Positions 6,882 through 15,992 of a DNA stretch of 64,000 bases are shown in pieces; the stretch's first letter is position 1; every line of letters begins with the position of its first letter. Source of the DNA: HGM12587 sp045128635. GTDB taxonomy: Bacteria > Bacillota > Clostridia > Lachnospirales > Lachnospiraceae. The notes under the pieces were generated by a model that was given only the letters and a program-made list of their open reading frames with translations, did no database searches and had not been told where the DNA came from. The position numbers were made by a program, and so were the translations under genes. The stretch is taken from positions 1-64,000 of the forward strand of contig JBGVRS010000151.1 of the NCBI GenBank assembly GCA_045128635.1, read 5' to 3'.

Positions 6882-7817
6882 ATGAACAAAAATTTAATAA
6901 AGAAGTATATGTCAGCAATTGGAATCATATTTTCAATGGCTTATTTGAGTGCGTGTTCAAACAATGACTATGCTCAGGTAGTAGAGCAGCAAAACATGGA
7001 AATACCTGTTGAAGATGCGGCAGAGGTTGTAATGGATGCGGAAGCACCGGAAGGGACTCTGAAAACTTATTTTTTTGTCAGTTCAGAAGAGATTATTCCG
7101 GAAAATTTCACGGAAAATGTGTCGGATGCGTCAGCGTTTGTGGAAGGATTCCGAAATGTGAAACTGCTTTGTAATGATCCGACGGATTTTGAACTGGAGA
7201 TACCTGAATGGTCGGCAGAAACGGATTGTTATGAAGAAAAAAATGTGTCGCCAGACACATTGCAGGCGACGGTTTTGCCTGAAAAAGATGGTTTATACAG
7301 CATGGAAATCGTAGGTGCGGACATTTATGGAAATGCCAGCGTTGTGAAAGTATATGTGTTGTATCTTACAGAAGCCGAGGAACCGCAGTGGTTAAAAGAA
7401 CAGCCGGTGGAGGAGGTACAGCCAGAAAATGTAAAAAATGGATTTGAACGAGCAAAGGCAGAAGAAGCATTTGCGGCTGTAAATCAACAAAGAACTGCCA
7501 ATGGTCTGCATGAACTGGTATGGAATGAATCATTGTATGAACTTGCCTGTATCAGAGCGCAGGAACTTGTGATGAATTTTTCTCATCAGAGACCGGATGG
7601 GAGTTATGTGGGAGATGTCATCATCAGGCAATATGGTGCCGGTGGCTGTGGGGAGAATATTGCAGAAAACTATAGGTCAGTTACCAATCTGGTAGGTGGC
7701 TGGATGAACTCTCAGGGACATAAAGAAAATATATTGAATGAGAGATTTACCTCAGGAGTTATGGCATGTTACTGCCATGAAGGGAATTATTATTGGGTAA
7801 ATCTGTTTCAGCAATGA
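6882..7817 (+). CDS. CAP (SCP/PR1) domain lipoprotein
   Basis: A 311-residue lipoprotein. Residues 1-25 form a signal peptide ending in a lipobox (YLSAC followed by S), predicting a lipid-anchored exported protein. Residues about 30-180 are acidic and unassigned, with some similarity in style to Ig-like segments. Residues about 185-311 are a bacterial CAP domain: AVNQQRTANGL, FSHQRPDGS, GENIA, GWMNSQGHKENIL and YYWVNLFQQ. CAP proteins of the YkwD/BA5213 type are common on spores and cell surfaces of Firmicutes; biochemical roles are poorly known. The start is the ATG at 6882, immediately before the basic KNLIKK stretch; the longer frame to 6819 would run through the leader hairpins. The adhesin gene starts 11 bases after the stop. 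Confidence 0.85.
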   Translation: MNKNLIKKYMSAIGIIFSMAYLSACSNNDYAQVVEQQNMEIPVEDAAEVVMDAEAPEGTLKTYFFVSSEEIIPENFTENVSDASAFVEGFRNVKLLCNDPTDFELEIPEWSAETDCYEEKNVSPDTLQATVLPEKDGLYSMEIVGADIYGNASVVKVYVLYLTEAEEPQWLKEQPVEEVQPENVKNGFERAKAEEAFAAVNQQRTANGLHELVWNESLYELACIRAQELVMNFSHQRPDGSYVGDVIIRQYGAGGCGENIAENYRSVTNLVGGWMNSQGHKENILNERFTSGVMACYCHEGNYYWVNLFQQ

Positions 7818-7828
7818 AAGGAATTGAT

Positions 7829-10800
7829 ATGAGTAACAGAATAAAGAGGATCAGTGTGTTTGTGTTACTTTTTACGATGTTGGTGCAGCTGTTTGGAACA
7901 GTCGTATCCGCAGAAGAAACAGCACAGCAGGATATTGATTTAAATGACAGAACAAGTATTTTAAACTGGATAGAAGCAAATATTCCGGAAGATTTAAATG
8001 AATTGGCGGATATGCCAAAAGAATGGTGGGATTCGCTGCTTCCAAATCAGCTGCGAGTCGCAGAAAATCTGTCCATGCCGGTATACCGTGGTGAAAACTA
8101 TGGTCTGACTACCTATGCCTATGTACCTCAAAGTGGAGATCAGGTTGCCTACATGAATCTTTCCAGCACAGGGATTAAGGATGGTTACGGAAATACGCTA
8201 TGGAAAATTACCAATGGCGGAAGCAATACCTATTGCCTGGATCATGGGGCTTCCTGCAAAAGAAGCTACGCTTATGGGAATTTTTCAAAGACCAGCGGTG
8301 AAGTGGCACATTTGATTGAGAAATATGGAGCCTCCAGTACAATTTCAGGATATTTTTGTATTCAAATGGCAATCTGGGCGCTTCAGTCAGCCAGCACGGA
8401 AGCGGAAGCATGGTCTTATGCTTATACATGGTATTTAAAAAGCTATAATGAAACCTCCGCCGCATCCTGGGCTGATACAACAGTTTCATTTTACAAACTG
8501 GCAAAAGGGAAGACGGGGAATGTTTGGGTTGCAGAAGGTCCGGCAGGAAGCCAGAGAGTGGCAAAATATGATGAATTTGTAACTACACCATATGCAGGTG
8601 AAAATCCGAAGCCGGAAGAACCAAATCCAGACGAACCGGAGATCGAACTTGTAGAACCGGAATTTGATGTGATTGAGGATTCTATAGAAGTAAGCTATGA
8701 GGTCAAAGTAAAAAAGACAGACTGGCAGACGAAAGTTGGACTTGCCGGATGTAAGGTTGAAATTTATGAAAATGGGAAAAAAGTGAAAACTGTGACAACA
8801 AATGCAGCAGGAGAAGCTTCTTTTAAAACTGAGAAATCAGAATCATTTTCTGCACAATATTGTACAAACTTTGATTTGTTGACAGCTGCACAACAGGAAG
8901 CAATTACCTGTTTTACTTCCCTGGAGGAGGCGAAACAGCATATTGAAGCACAAAAATCAAATTTTGAAGAAATGCAATATACCTATCAATGCAAGGAAAT
9001 TACTGCTCCAAAGGGATATGTGTGGCAGGAAAATGTAAAGTCAAAGAAAATTTCCGGGAATGAAACAGCAACATTACAGATTACAAATGAACGTACCCTT
9101 GGTGCTGTAGAGCTGATAAAATATGACAGTGAATCAGAAAGTCATATTACGCAGGGGGATGCGACACTGGAAGGCGCAGTATATGGCATCTATGCGGCAG
9201 AAGATATCGTACATCAGGATCAAAAAACAGGAGTAATTTACAAGAAAGGTGAACTGGTTGCAAAAGCAGAAATCGGAAAAACACCAAAACAGAACAAAGA
9301 CGGATATATTTTAAATACTGATGGCAGCAGACATATAGAAAAGCCTGATAAAGAGATTTCATATACAGACACCCCTGGAAAGACCTTGTTTGGGGATTTG
9401 GAGCTGGGGAAATATTATATCCGGGAAATAACTGCATCAGAAGGATATCTGCCGGACAAGACAAAATATGATGTTACCCTTGTTTATAAAGATCAGAACG
9501 TAAAGGTGGAAGTAAGAAATGAGGTTGCAGCGGAAGCAGAAAATACATTAACTGTGGATGATGGAAGCGATTCGAAAACAGTCTATTCCGGAGATTTTGT
9601 AAAAAAACAGGGAATTCAGTTTGTAAAAACATCGGATAATGCCTACCAGACAGAGTTAAAGCCATTAAAAGGCGCTGGATTCAGCATTTATTTGATCAAC
9701 GATCTAAGTGCAGTGAAAAAAGGAGAATTGCAGCCAGTCAATGGAACCTGGGGAGAAGCGGATGTTTTATCCTTCTATGACTATGACTTTACCAAAGAAT
9801 CTAGAGCAGTGCTTTATAAGCGCAAAAGTGAACCATGGACAGCCGGTGATGAAAAGTGGCTGACAAGCCTTGGAGAAAATAAATATGAAGTCTCAGAAAT
9901 GTTTACGGACAGTGACGGACGGATTGAAACTCCGGAACTTCCATACGGTACTTATGTGGTTGTAGAAACCACAACACCGGAACATCACAAGTGTGCAAAA
10001 CCATTTATTGTACAGATTGTGGAAGATGACAGGACATTGCAAAAACAGAGAATCATTAACAATACCATTACAGAAACCTATCTTCGTATTGTGAAAGCAG
10101 ATGAAGAATTTCTGGAAGAGGAAGGCATCTATATCAAAGCAGAGGAAATGGTTCGGGGAACCGTATTAAAAGAAGGTGCACAATATCGACTGAAATGTTT
10201 ATCTTTTGCTTTGAGCGGGGAAAGTCTGAAAGCGCTGAACTGGAAAACCGATGAGGAAGGGTATTTGACCTACTATGTACCGGGAGAAAAAGAAACATTT
10301 GGAACGAATGAGAATCCGTTTGCACCAACTTATCTTAAGAAAAACGGCAAAATCAAAGACTGCTATGTGACCTTGCCGCAGAAACTGCCGATTGGATCTT
10401 ATGAGCTTGTGGAGTTGACTGCACCTTCAGGGTATGTGCTGAATGGATTTGAACAGATTGTAAAGGATTGCAGCAATGAGCGGGAAAAAGGCTATGAGAT
10501 TGTGGATTGCCCAAATGAAAAGATGACATTTACCATTGATAACGGATCCGTTTATCCGGATGGTCAGATGGGGATGAACAAATACGCATTATATGATAGT
10601 CATGGCAATTTAACTGTTACGATTTTGCAGGAAAATCAGGAACAGAAGGGACTTTTAGAAATCTATAAGCATGGTGAACAGCTCTCAGAGATGTCCGAAG
10701 AACAGGACTTTATATATCAGGATGCACCAATAGAAGGGGCAAAATTTCAGATTATCGCAACAGAAGACATTTATACACAGGAACTGGATGCAGATAATTT

Positions 10801-12733
10801 GAAACAATATGCAGTGGATACACAAAAATATCTGCTTTATAAAAAAGGAGATATTGTGGGTAATATTACGACTGATAAAAATGGTTGGGGATATTATTCT
10901 GGATTATATATAGGAAAATATAAGATTGTAGAAACAGTTGCCGGAAATGGATTTGTATTGAATCCTACAGAGCAATTTTTTGAAATTACACCTCAGGATC
11001 AGAAAATCAGCTTTGATATTATTAAGACTGATTATAAAAATGAACGTCAGAAAATAGAAATAGAAGTTATAAAATCTGACAAGGATTCAGCTGAAAAACT
11101 AAAAGGTGCAGTTTATGGCTTGTATGCAGCAGAAGATATCTTTTCAAATATTGAATTATGCGATGAAAAACAAAAGTGGATGATTCGGGAGGTACCGGAA
11201 CTTGTTGTGGAAAAAGACACGTTAATTGAAAAACGTATGACTGATGAAAATGGAAAAGCCTCTTTTGAAAAGGATCTTCCATTAGGGAAATATTATCTTA
11301 AAGAATTGACAGCACCAGAAGGATATCTGTTAACAGAGAAAAACATTGAAATTGATGCAAGTTATACCGGAGAAAAAGGTGGACAAACGGTATCCAAGCA
11401 GATACATATGGCAGAGTATCAGAATAAAATTTCTGAGATTATGATTTCTAAACAGGATATCACAAATGGAGAAGAAATCCAGGGCGCAATGCTGGAAGTG
11501 TATGAGGTAAAGGCTGGCTTAGAAGGAGTTGAGGAATTGGTTTTAAAGGAACAGTGGATTTCAGCTGGAAACAGTGGCGGAAAAATGATCAAAGGTCTGC
11601 CACTTGAAACCGAACTGATTCTTAAAGAGACAAGTCCGGCACCAGGATATGTAACAGCGGAAGAAATCCGATTTAAACTTGTGCAGGATCAGGATGTAAA
11701 CGGCAAATTATTGGAAAAAACTGTCGTTTATGTCAAAGCAGAGGAAAACTGGATAAAAGCAGAATCCGGAATGCTGATTATGAAAGATGATGTGACGAAA
11801 ACTGAAATCAGCAAAAAGGATATTTCCAATAAAAAAGAACTTCCGGGAGCAACTTTGGAAATATATGACGAGTCAGGGAGAATGATTAAATCCTGGGTAT
11901 CAACCAACAAGCCGCATTATATTGAAAAACTGCCAATAGGAAGGTATCGACTTGTAGAGAAAAAAGCACCTTCCGGTTATGGATATGCAGAAGATGTTGT
12001 GTTTGAAATTAAAGACACTGGTGAAATTCAGACCGTAGAAATGCTGGATGACACACAAAAAGTCGATGTGGAAAAATCAACGGGGCAAAAAGTAAAACCG
12101 GGAGAGGTGTTCAAATATACCATTGATATTGTGAAAAACTGTACAGATGAAAAGCTGGATAATTTTACGCTCACCGATACTCTTCCAAAGCAGGTACGCT
12201 TGCAGTCTTTATCAACAGGAACCTATAACCAGGACGTAAAATATAGTGTTGAATTTCAGACAAATGTAAATAAGGATTGGAGAGTCTGGAAAAAAGATTT
12301 GAACACAGCCGCTAATTACTATTTGAGCTTACCGAAGGAATTGAAACAGGGAGAATATATCATTGCGTTCAGATTTTGTTTTGGAACAGTAGATGGAAGA
12401 TATTCCAATGTGATTGCACCAGAATATGAAGTTAAAGTTTTGGGAAATGAATCAGGTGTTTTAAATAATAAAATTGAATTAACAGCATTGATTAATGGGG
12501 AAACAATCAGCGATAAGGATGAAACTAATACTCCAATTGAAACACCGAAGACTCCGGAAAAAGATCATCCAAAGGAGCCTGGATGGGAGGAAAAAGAAAC
12601 AGAGGATATAAGAATTGTTGAATATCATCCTCATGTAAATACCGGTGATATGACCAATCCGGTGATATGGATTGGAATTGCAGGTATTGCAGGAAGTGTT
12701 TATCTGGCTGTTCGAAAACAGAAGAAAAGATAA
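7829..12733 (+). CDS. Sortase-anchored thioester and Cna-B repeat adhesin
   Basis: A 1634-residue surface protein. Order: signal peptide (1-31); a thioester domain with TYCLDHG (Cys136) and the matching FCIQMAIW (Gln179), the pair known to form an internal Cys-Gln thioester that bonds covalently to host or matrix targets; an acidic Pro/Glu linker (about 255-285); about eight Cna-B/SpaA prealbumin-like domains (near 300-415, 425-545, 595-720, 750-870, 940-1045, 1075-1170, 1203-1275, 1326-1385), each closing with an E-box such as YYIREITASEGYL or YYLKELTAPEGYLL, the Glu that catalyses Lys-Asn isopeptide bonds; a further beta-sandwich with TDTLP (about 1413-1560); and HVNTGD (1602-1607), a membrane segment and a basic tail, a non-LPXTG sorting signal. 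The start ATG 7829 follows AAAGGA at 7817-7822. No sortase gene is in the window. Confidence 0.88.
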   Translation: MSNRIKRISVFVLLFTMLVQLFGTVVSAEETAQQDIDLNDRTSILNWIEANIPEDLNELADMPKEWWDSLLPNQLRVAENLSMPVYRGENYGLTTYAYVPQSGDQVAYMNLSSTGIKDGYGNTLWKITNGGSNTYCLDHGASCKRSYAYGNFSKTSGEVAHLIEKYGASSTISGYFCIQMAIWALQSASTEAEAWSYAYTWYLKSYNETSAASWADTTVSFYKLAKGKTGNVWVAEGPAGSQRVAKYDEFVTTPYAGENPKPEEPNPDEPEIELVEPEFDVIEDSIEVSYEVKVKKTDWQTKVGLAGCKVEIYENGKKVKTVTTNAAGEASFKTEKSESFSAQYCTNFDLLTAAQQEAITCFTSLEEAKQHIEAQKSNFEEMQYTYQCKEITAPKGYVWQENVKSKKISGNETATLQITNERTLGAVELIKYDSESESHITQGDATLEGAVYGIYAAEDIVHQDQKTGVIYKKGELVAKAEIGKTPKQNKDGYILNTDGSRHIEKPDKEISYTDTPGKTLFGDLELGKYYIREITASEGYLPDKTKYDVTLVYKDQNVKVEVRNEVAAEAENTLTVDDGSDSKTVYSGDFVKKQGIQFVKTSDNAYQTELKPLKGAGFSIYLINDLSAVKKGELQPVNGTWGEADVLSFYDYDFTKESRAVLYKRKSEPWTAGDEKWLTSLGENKYEVSEMFTDSDGRIETPELPYGTYVVVETTTPEHHKCAKPFIVQIVEDDRTLQKQRIINNTITETYLRIVKADEEFLEEEGIYIKAEEMVRGTVLKEGAQYRLKCLSFALSGESLKALNWKTDEEGYLTYYVPGEKETFGTNENPFAPTYLKKNGKIKDCYVTLPQKLPIGSYELVELTAPSGYVLNGFEQIVKDCSNEREKGYEIVDCPNEKMTFTIDNGSVYPDGQMGMNKYALYDSHGNLTVTILQENQEQKGLLEIYKHGEQLSEMSEEQDFIYQDAPIEGAKFQIIATEDIYTQELDADNLKQYAVDTQKYLLYKKGDIVGNITTDKNGWGYYSGLYIGKYKIVETVAGNGFVLNPTEQFFEITPQDQKISFDIIKTDYKNERQKIEIEVIKSDKDSAEKLKGAVYGLYAAEDIFSNIELCDEKQKWMIREVPELVVEKDTLIEKRMTDENGKASFEKDLPLGKYYLKELTAPEGYLLTEKNIEIDASYTGEKGGQTVSKQIHMAEYQNKISEIMISKQDITNGEEIQGAMLEVYEVKAGLEGVEELVLKEQWISAGNSGGKMIKGLPLETELILKETSPAPGYVTAEEIRFKLVQDQDVNGKLLEKTVVYVKAEENWIKAESGMLIMKDDVTKTEISKKDISNKKELPGATLEIYDESGRMIKSWVSTNKPHYIEKLPIGRYRLVEKKAPSGYGYAEDVVFEIKDTGEIQTVEMLDDTQKVDVEKSTGQKVKPGEVFKYTIDIVKNCTDEKLDNFTLTDTLPKQVRLQSLSTGTYNQDVKYSVEFQTNVNKDWRVWKKDLNTAANYYLSLPKELKQGEYIIAFRFCFGTVDGRYSNVIAPEYEVKVLGNESGVLNNKIELTALINGETISDKDETNTPIETPKTPEKDHPKEPGWEEKETEDIRIVEYHPHVNTGDMTNPVIWIGIAGIAGSVYLAVRKQKKR

Positions 12734-12762
12734 TGGAAAAGTTTGAAAAATCCTTAGATTTG

Positions 12763-12791
12763 TTGACATGAAAGGGAAAGTATATTAACAT
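12763..12791 (+). promoter_or_regulatory. Possible promoter of the GH25 lysozyme gene
   Basis: TTGACA at 12763-12768 is followed after 17 bases by TAACAT at 12786-12791, a poor -10. TATATT at 12781 is too close to the -35. Some promoter is expected here because the preceding gene has ended, yet no terminator separates the two. Confidence 0.4.
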
Positions 12792-12831
12792 AAAGTGTCA
12801 GACAAATTTACATAAAGAGAGTGAAAAAAGG

Positions 12832-15036
12832 ATGAAAAAACGCATTGCATTGGCAATCTGTTCATTTATGATTGCGATCGGTGGAATTGGAATGTCTTCA
12901 CTTCCTCATGAAGAACTGCCTGTATCAGAAGAGTTACTGGCAGAAGCAATGGAAGAGGAAGAACCTGAAGAAGTAATAGAAGAAGTGGCTGAAGTTAAAG
13001 TGTGTCTGGAGGGGTGTACTTTAGAAGAAGGTCATGAAGGTGAGTGTGTCGTAAAAGAAGAGGAAATCGAAGTAATTTTAAAAACAACCTCTATGGAAAG
13101 AGATTTGAAAGTCAAATTTGTTAACAAGAAGACTGGAAAAGTTATTTCCGGAGCAGATTTTAAGATGAAGCTGACAAGTCCTTCGAAAAAAACGAAGGAG
13201 TATTCCGATCATGATAACGACGGTATCATCTGGGTAAAGGATATTGACGGCGGAAATTATACGATTGAAATGCTGGAACTGGAAGGATATGTGACAGCGA
13301 AAAATCTTACAGCTGAAGTTAAGAAAAAAATTGAGTATAAAGTCGTAGAAGTTGCGGATGAAGTAAAATCTGAAAGTGAAGTTAATGTATCACAGGAAGA
13401 TGGTGCGTACGGCGGAGCTGAAAAGGATGATTCCACATCCGGATCTGCAAAATTAGAAGATACAGTTGAGTATGTTGCTTCTACGAAAAAAGAAGTAACA
13501 AAAACTACAGAGGTTCAGAAAAAAGACAGCTTTGGTCAGCTGGTATATGAAAAGCAGAAAGTAGATGCTCTAGGACAGCCGGTGTATGCGAAGATTTTAT
13601 CTGAATCTGATGAATTCCATACATTTAAGAATGGAACATGTACCAGATGTGGTGCAGCAGAGAAAAAGGAACATGTTCATATAGATAAAGATAACAATTG
13701 TGTATGTGATGGACCAGAGTGTACAGAAAGTATGCACTCAGAACTTTCTAATGGGATATGTAATAAGTGCAAAAAGGTAGTGAAGCCTGAAAATCATACT
13801 CATGAAAACTCGAATAATGATACTGCGTGTGATTCATGTGGAGAAACACTTGTACATACTTGTGTGGATGAAGATGGAAATTGCGTGTGTGATGGACCAA
13901 ATTGTACAGAGAGCATGCACTCAGAACTTTCCAATGGGATTTGCAGTAAATGCAAAAAGGTAGTTAAAGCGGAAGAACATACAGAGCATACAGATTCTGA
14001 TGCAGATAATAAGTGTGATTTTTGTGAAAAAACTCCATTAGTTCAGAATCCACCAGAGGAAACAAATCCCCCTGCTGAGCATTCGAATGAACATGATTTT
14101 GTGGATGCAAATGGGGATTATAAATGCGATAATTGTAATCCGGCACCGACTTCAACTGACTTGACAGAAGGTGATCAGACAGTCGCATCTGTCATATTCC
14201 GTAAGTTTAACTTACTCAGTGTCAGCTCAAACAGATTTATCAAGTATGATACAAAGAGTGCTCCTGTTTATGATACTTCCAGTGCAAAAGTTTATGAAAC
14301 AGAAACAACTTACATCTATACAGGCTGGCAGACCATTGACGGAGCAACCTATTACTTTGACAAGAATGGTAATAAGGTAACCGGAGAACAGGTTATTGAA
14401 GGTATTCCATATACATTTAGCAGCGATGGTGTTCGTTCCGGTACCATCGGTATCGACGTTTCAAAATATCAGACAGGCATTAACTGGACGAAAGTTAAAA
14501 ATGCAGGTATTAATTTCGTAATGATTCGTTGTGGATATCGTGGATATGGTTCAGGTGTTCTTGTAGAAGATCCAATGTACAGATCCCATATTAGTGGGGC
14601 AAAGGCAGCAGGACTTCGTGTCGGTGTTTATTTCTTCAGTCAGGCGGTGAATGAAGCTGAAGCGGTTGAAGAAGCAAGTATGGCAGTTTCTCTTGCCAAG
14701 AAATATGGTATCAATATGCCAATCGCTATCGACAGCGAGTACGCAGCCGGCGGTCGAGGCCGTGCAGATGGTCTTTCTAAATCAGCGAGAACAGCTGTTA
14801 CAAAGGCATTCTGTGATACTGTAAAGAGTGCAGGCTACACACCGATGGTATATGCAAGTAAATCCTGGTTTAGCGACCATTTGAATGCATCTCAGCTTTC
14901 AAGCTATCGAATCTGGGTTGCCCATTATGCTGAAAAATGCGGATACACAGGAAAATATCATATTTGGCAGAACACTGATAAAGGAAAAGTAGACGGTGTT
15001 CCTGGATATGTAGATATGAATATCAGTTCAATTTAA
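12832..15036 (+). CDS. Secreted GH25 lysozyme with Cys-rich repeats and Cna-B-like domain
   Basis: A 734-residue exported muramidase. Order: signal peptide (1-22); an acidic Glu-rich stretch; a Cna-B-like domain (about 85-170, VKFVNKKTGKVISGADF to YTIEMLELEGYVT); a Ser/Thr/Lys-rich linker; a Cys/His-rich region (about 260-430) with two near-identical units containing CVCDGP, CTESMHSELSNGIC and KCKKVVK plus CDSCG and CDFCEK pairs; one choline-binding-type wall repeat (TGWQTIDGATYYFDKNGNKV, about 498-520); and a C-terminal GH25 catalytic domain (about 538-734) with GIDVSKYQ (Asp542) and IDSEY (Asp634, Glu636) as the expected acidic active site. GH25 enzymes cleave the MurNAc-GlcNAc bond. The gene follows the adhesin and ends at a strong terminator, so it probably remodels the wall or releases material at the same surface. 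Confidence 0.9.
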   Translation: MKKRIALAICSFMIAIGGIGMSSLPHEELPVSEELLAEAMEEEEPEEVIEEVAEVKVCLEGCTLEEGHEGECVVKEEEIEVILKTTSMERDLKVKFVNKKTGKVISGADFKMKLTSPSKKTKEYSDHDNDGIIWVKDIDGGNYTIEMLELEGYVTAKNLTAEVKKKIEYKVVEVADEVKSESEVNVSQEDGAYGGAEKDDSTSGSAKLEDTVEYVASTKKEVTKTTEVQKKDSFGQLVYEKQKVDALGQPVYAKILSESDEFHTFKNGTCTRCGAAEKKEHVHIDKDNNCVCDGPECTESMHSELSNGICNKCKKVVKPENHTHENSNNDTACDSCGETLVHTCVDEDGNCVCDGPNCTESMHSELSNGICSKCKKVVKAEEHTEHTDSDADNKCDFCEKTPLVQNPPEETNPPAEHSNEHDFVDANGDYKCDNCNPAPTSTDLTEGDQTVASVIFRKFNLLSVSSNRFIKYDTKSAPVYDTSSAKVYETETTYIYTGWQTIDGATYYFDKNGNKVTGEQVIEGIPYTFSSDGVRSGTIGIDVSKYQTGINWTKVKNAGINFVMIRCGYRGYGSGVLVEDPMYRSHISGAKAAGLRVGVYFFSQAVNEAEAVEEASMAVSLAKKYGINMPIAIDSEYAAGGRGRADGLSKSARTAVTKAFCDTVKSAGYTPMVYASKSWFSDHLNASQLSSYRIWVAHYAEKCGYTGKYHIWQNTDKGKVDGVPGYVDMNISSI
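13684..13966 (+). repeat. Two ~100-bp direct repeats coding Cys-rich units
   Basis: Inside the GH25 gene, 13684-13783 and 13867-13966 are closely similar copies (both run from a GAT codon through tgtgatggacca to gcaaaaaggtagt). Synonymous differences show the duplication is not recent. Each encodes six Cys residues in CxC, CT and CxKC arrangements reminiscent of zinc-ribbon spacing. Confidence 0.8.
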
Positions 15037-15039
15037 ATA

Positions 15040-15080
15040 AAAAATGCTTTTGGTCATATATTGTACCAAAAGCATTTTTT
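15040..15080 (+). terminator. Terminator after the GH25 gene
   Basis: Stem aaaatgcttttggt (15041-15054) pairs with accaaaagcatttt (15065-15078) and continues into T residues. It lies directly upstream of the ribosome binding site of the next gene. Confidence 0.85.
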
Positions 15081-15091
15081 ATTGGAGGATT

Positions 15092-15907
15092 ATGAGACCT
15101 AGAATTTTCAGGGCATTTGGACTGCTGACTATTTTTGGAGCATGCTATCTGGCAGGAGCAACTGTGGCGGAGATGAGGAAACCGAATATAAAAGAACCGG
15201 TAATGTCCTCAGAAGTTTTCTTGGAGAGTCAGGACTGGGGACTGGGATTTTCAGAACCAGGAAAGCCACCGACAGGAATGGCAACTGTTGAAGAATTAAA
15301 GGAATATGATGCATATTTTTTAGGGGATACAACAGAGAAAAAAATGTATCTGACATTTGATGCAGGGTTTGAGAATGGAAATACGGAAGCTATTTTAGAT
15401 GCACTTAAAAAACATCAGATAAAAGCTACTTTTTTTGTTGTAGGTCATTACCTGGAAACAGCACCTGAACTGGTGCAGAGAATGGTAGAAGAAGGTCATA
15501 CGGTGGGGAATCATACGTATCATCATTATGATATGTCCCAAATATCAGATCAGGAGAGTTTTACTGAGGAAATATCCAGTGTAGAAGAGAAATATAAAGA
15601 AATTACAGGGCAGGAGATGGTGAAATATTATCGACCGCCACAGGGAAAATATAGTCTTCAAAATCTGCAGATGGCAAAAGATTTGGGGTATCATACATTC
15701 TTTTGGAGTCTTGCATATGTAGACTGGAATCAGGATGCTCAGCCGTCTCATGAAGAGGCATTTGAGAAACTGATGTCCAGAGTGCATCCGGGAGCAATTG
15801 TCTTGCTGCATAACACGTCCACTACAAATGGAGAGATTATGGATGAACTTTTAACAAAATGGAAGGCGGAGGGGTACGATTTTGGTACTTTAGATGAATT
15901 ACTATAA
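15092..15907 (+). CDS. pdaA: PdaA-type peptidoglycan N-acetylmuramic acid deacetylase
   Basis: A 271-residue polysaccharide deacetylase (NodB homology, CE4) with an N-terminal signal anchor (about residues 7-25). The catalytic motif reads TFDAGFENG, with Asp90 present and Ala91 where most CE4 enzymes have a second Asp; a changed second position is characteristic of the PdaA branch. Metal ligands are His141 and His145 in GNHTYHH. YRPPQGKYS, FWSLAYVDWN and the C-terminal LLHNTSTTNGEIMDELL are also PdaA-like. PdaA deacetylates muramic acid to make the delta-lactam of spore cortex, fitting a spore former. The start ATG 15092 has GGAGG seven bases upstream; the longer frame runs through the terminator. 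A vegetative deacetylase role cannot be excluded. Confidence 0.82.
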   Translation: MRPRIFRAFGLLTIFGACYLAGATVAEMRKPNIKEPVMSSEVFLESQDWGLGFSEPGKPPTGMATVEELKEYDAYFLGDTTEKKMYLTFDAGFENGNTEAILDALKKHQIKATFFVVGHYLETAPELVQRMVEEGHTVGNHTYHHYDMSQISDQESFTEEISSVEEKYKEITGQEMVKYYRPPQGKYSLQNLQMAKDLGYHTFFWSLAYVDWNQDAQPSHEEAFEKLMSRVHPGAIVLLHNTSTTNGEIMDELLTKWKAEGYDFGTLDELL

Positions 15908-15916
15908 ACATTTTTG

Positions 15917-15945
15917 TTGCATGAAAACGCAAAAAGCTATACAAT
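15917..15945 (+). promoter_or_regulatory. SigA promoter of cobS
   Basis: TTGCAT (15917-15922) and TACAAT (15940-15945) are separated by 17 bases. The remaining 47 bases to the start codon are too short to hold a cobalamin riboswitch. Confidence 0.65.
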
Positions 15946-15992
15946 AGATAGAACGAAGTACAAAGAGAAAAACTTTCGGAGGAACAAATACT

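Noticed and set aside
13684..13966. CRISPR-like spaced repeats.
   Set aside because: There are only two ~100-bp copies, in frame within a coding sequence and differing at synonymous positions.
15923..15992. A cobalamin riboswitch before cobS.
   Set aside because: Only about 40 bases lie between the predicted transcription start and the ATG, too few for the B12-box structure.
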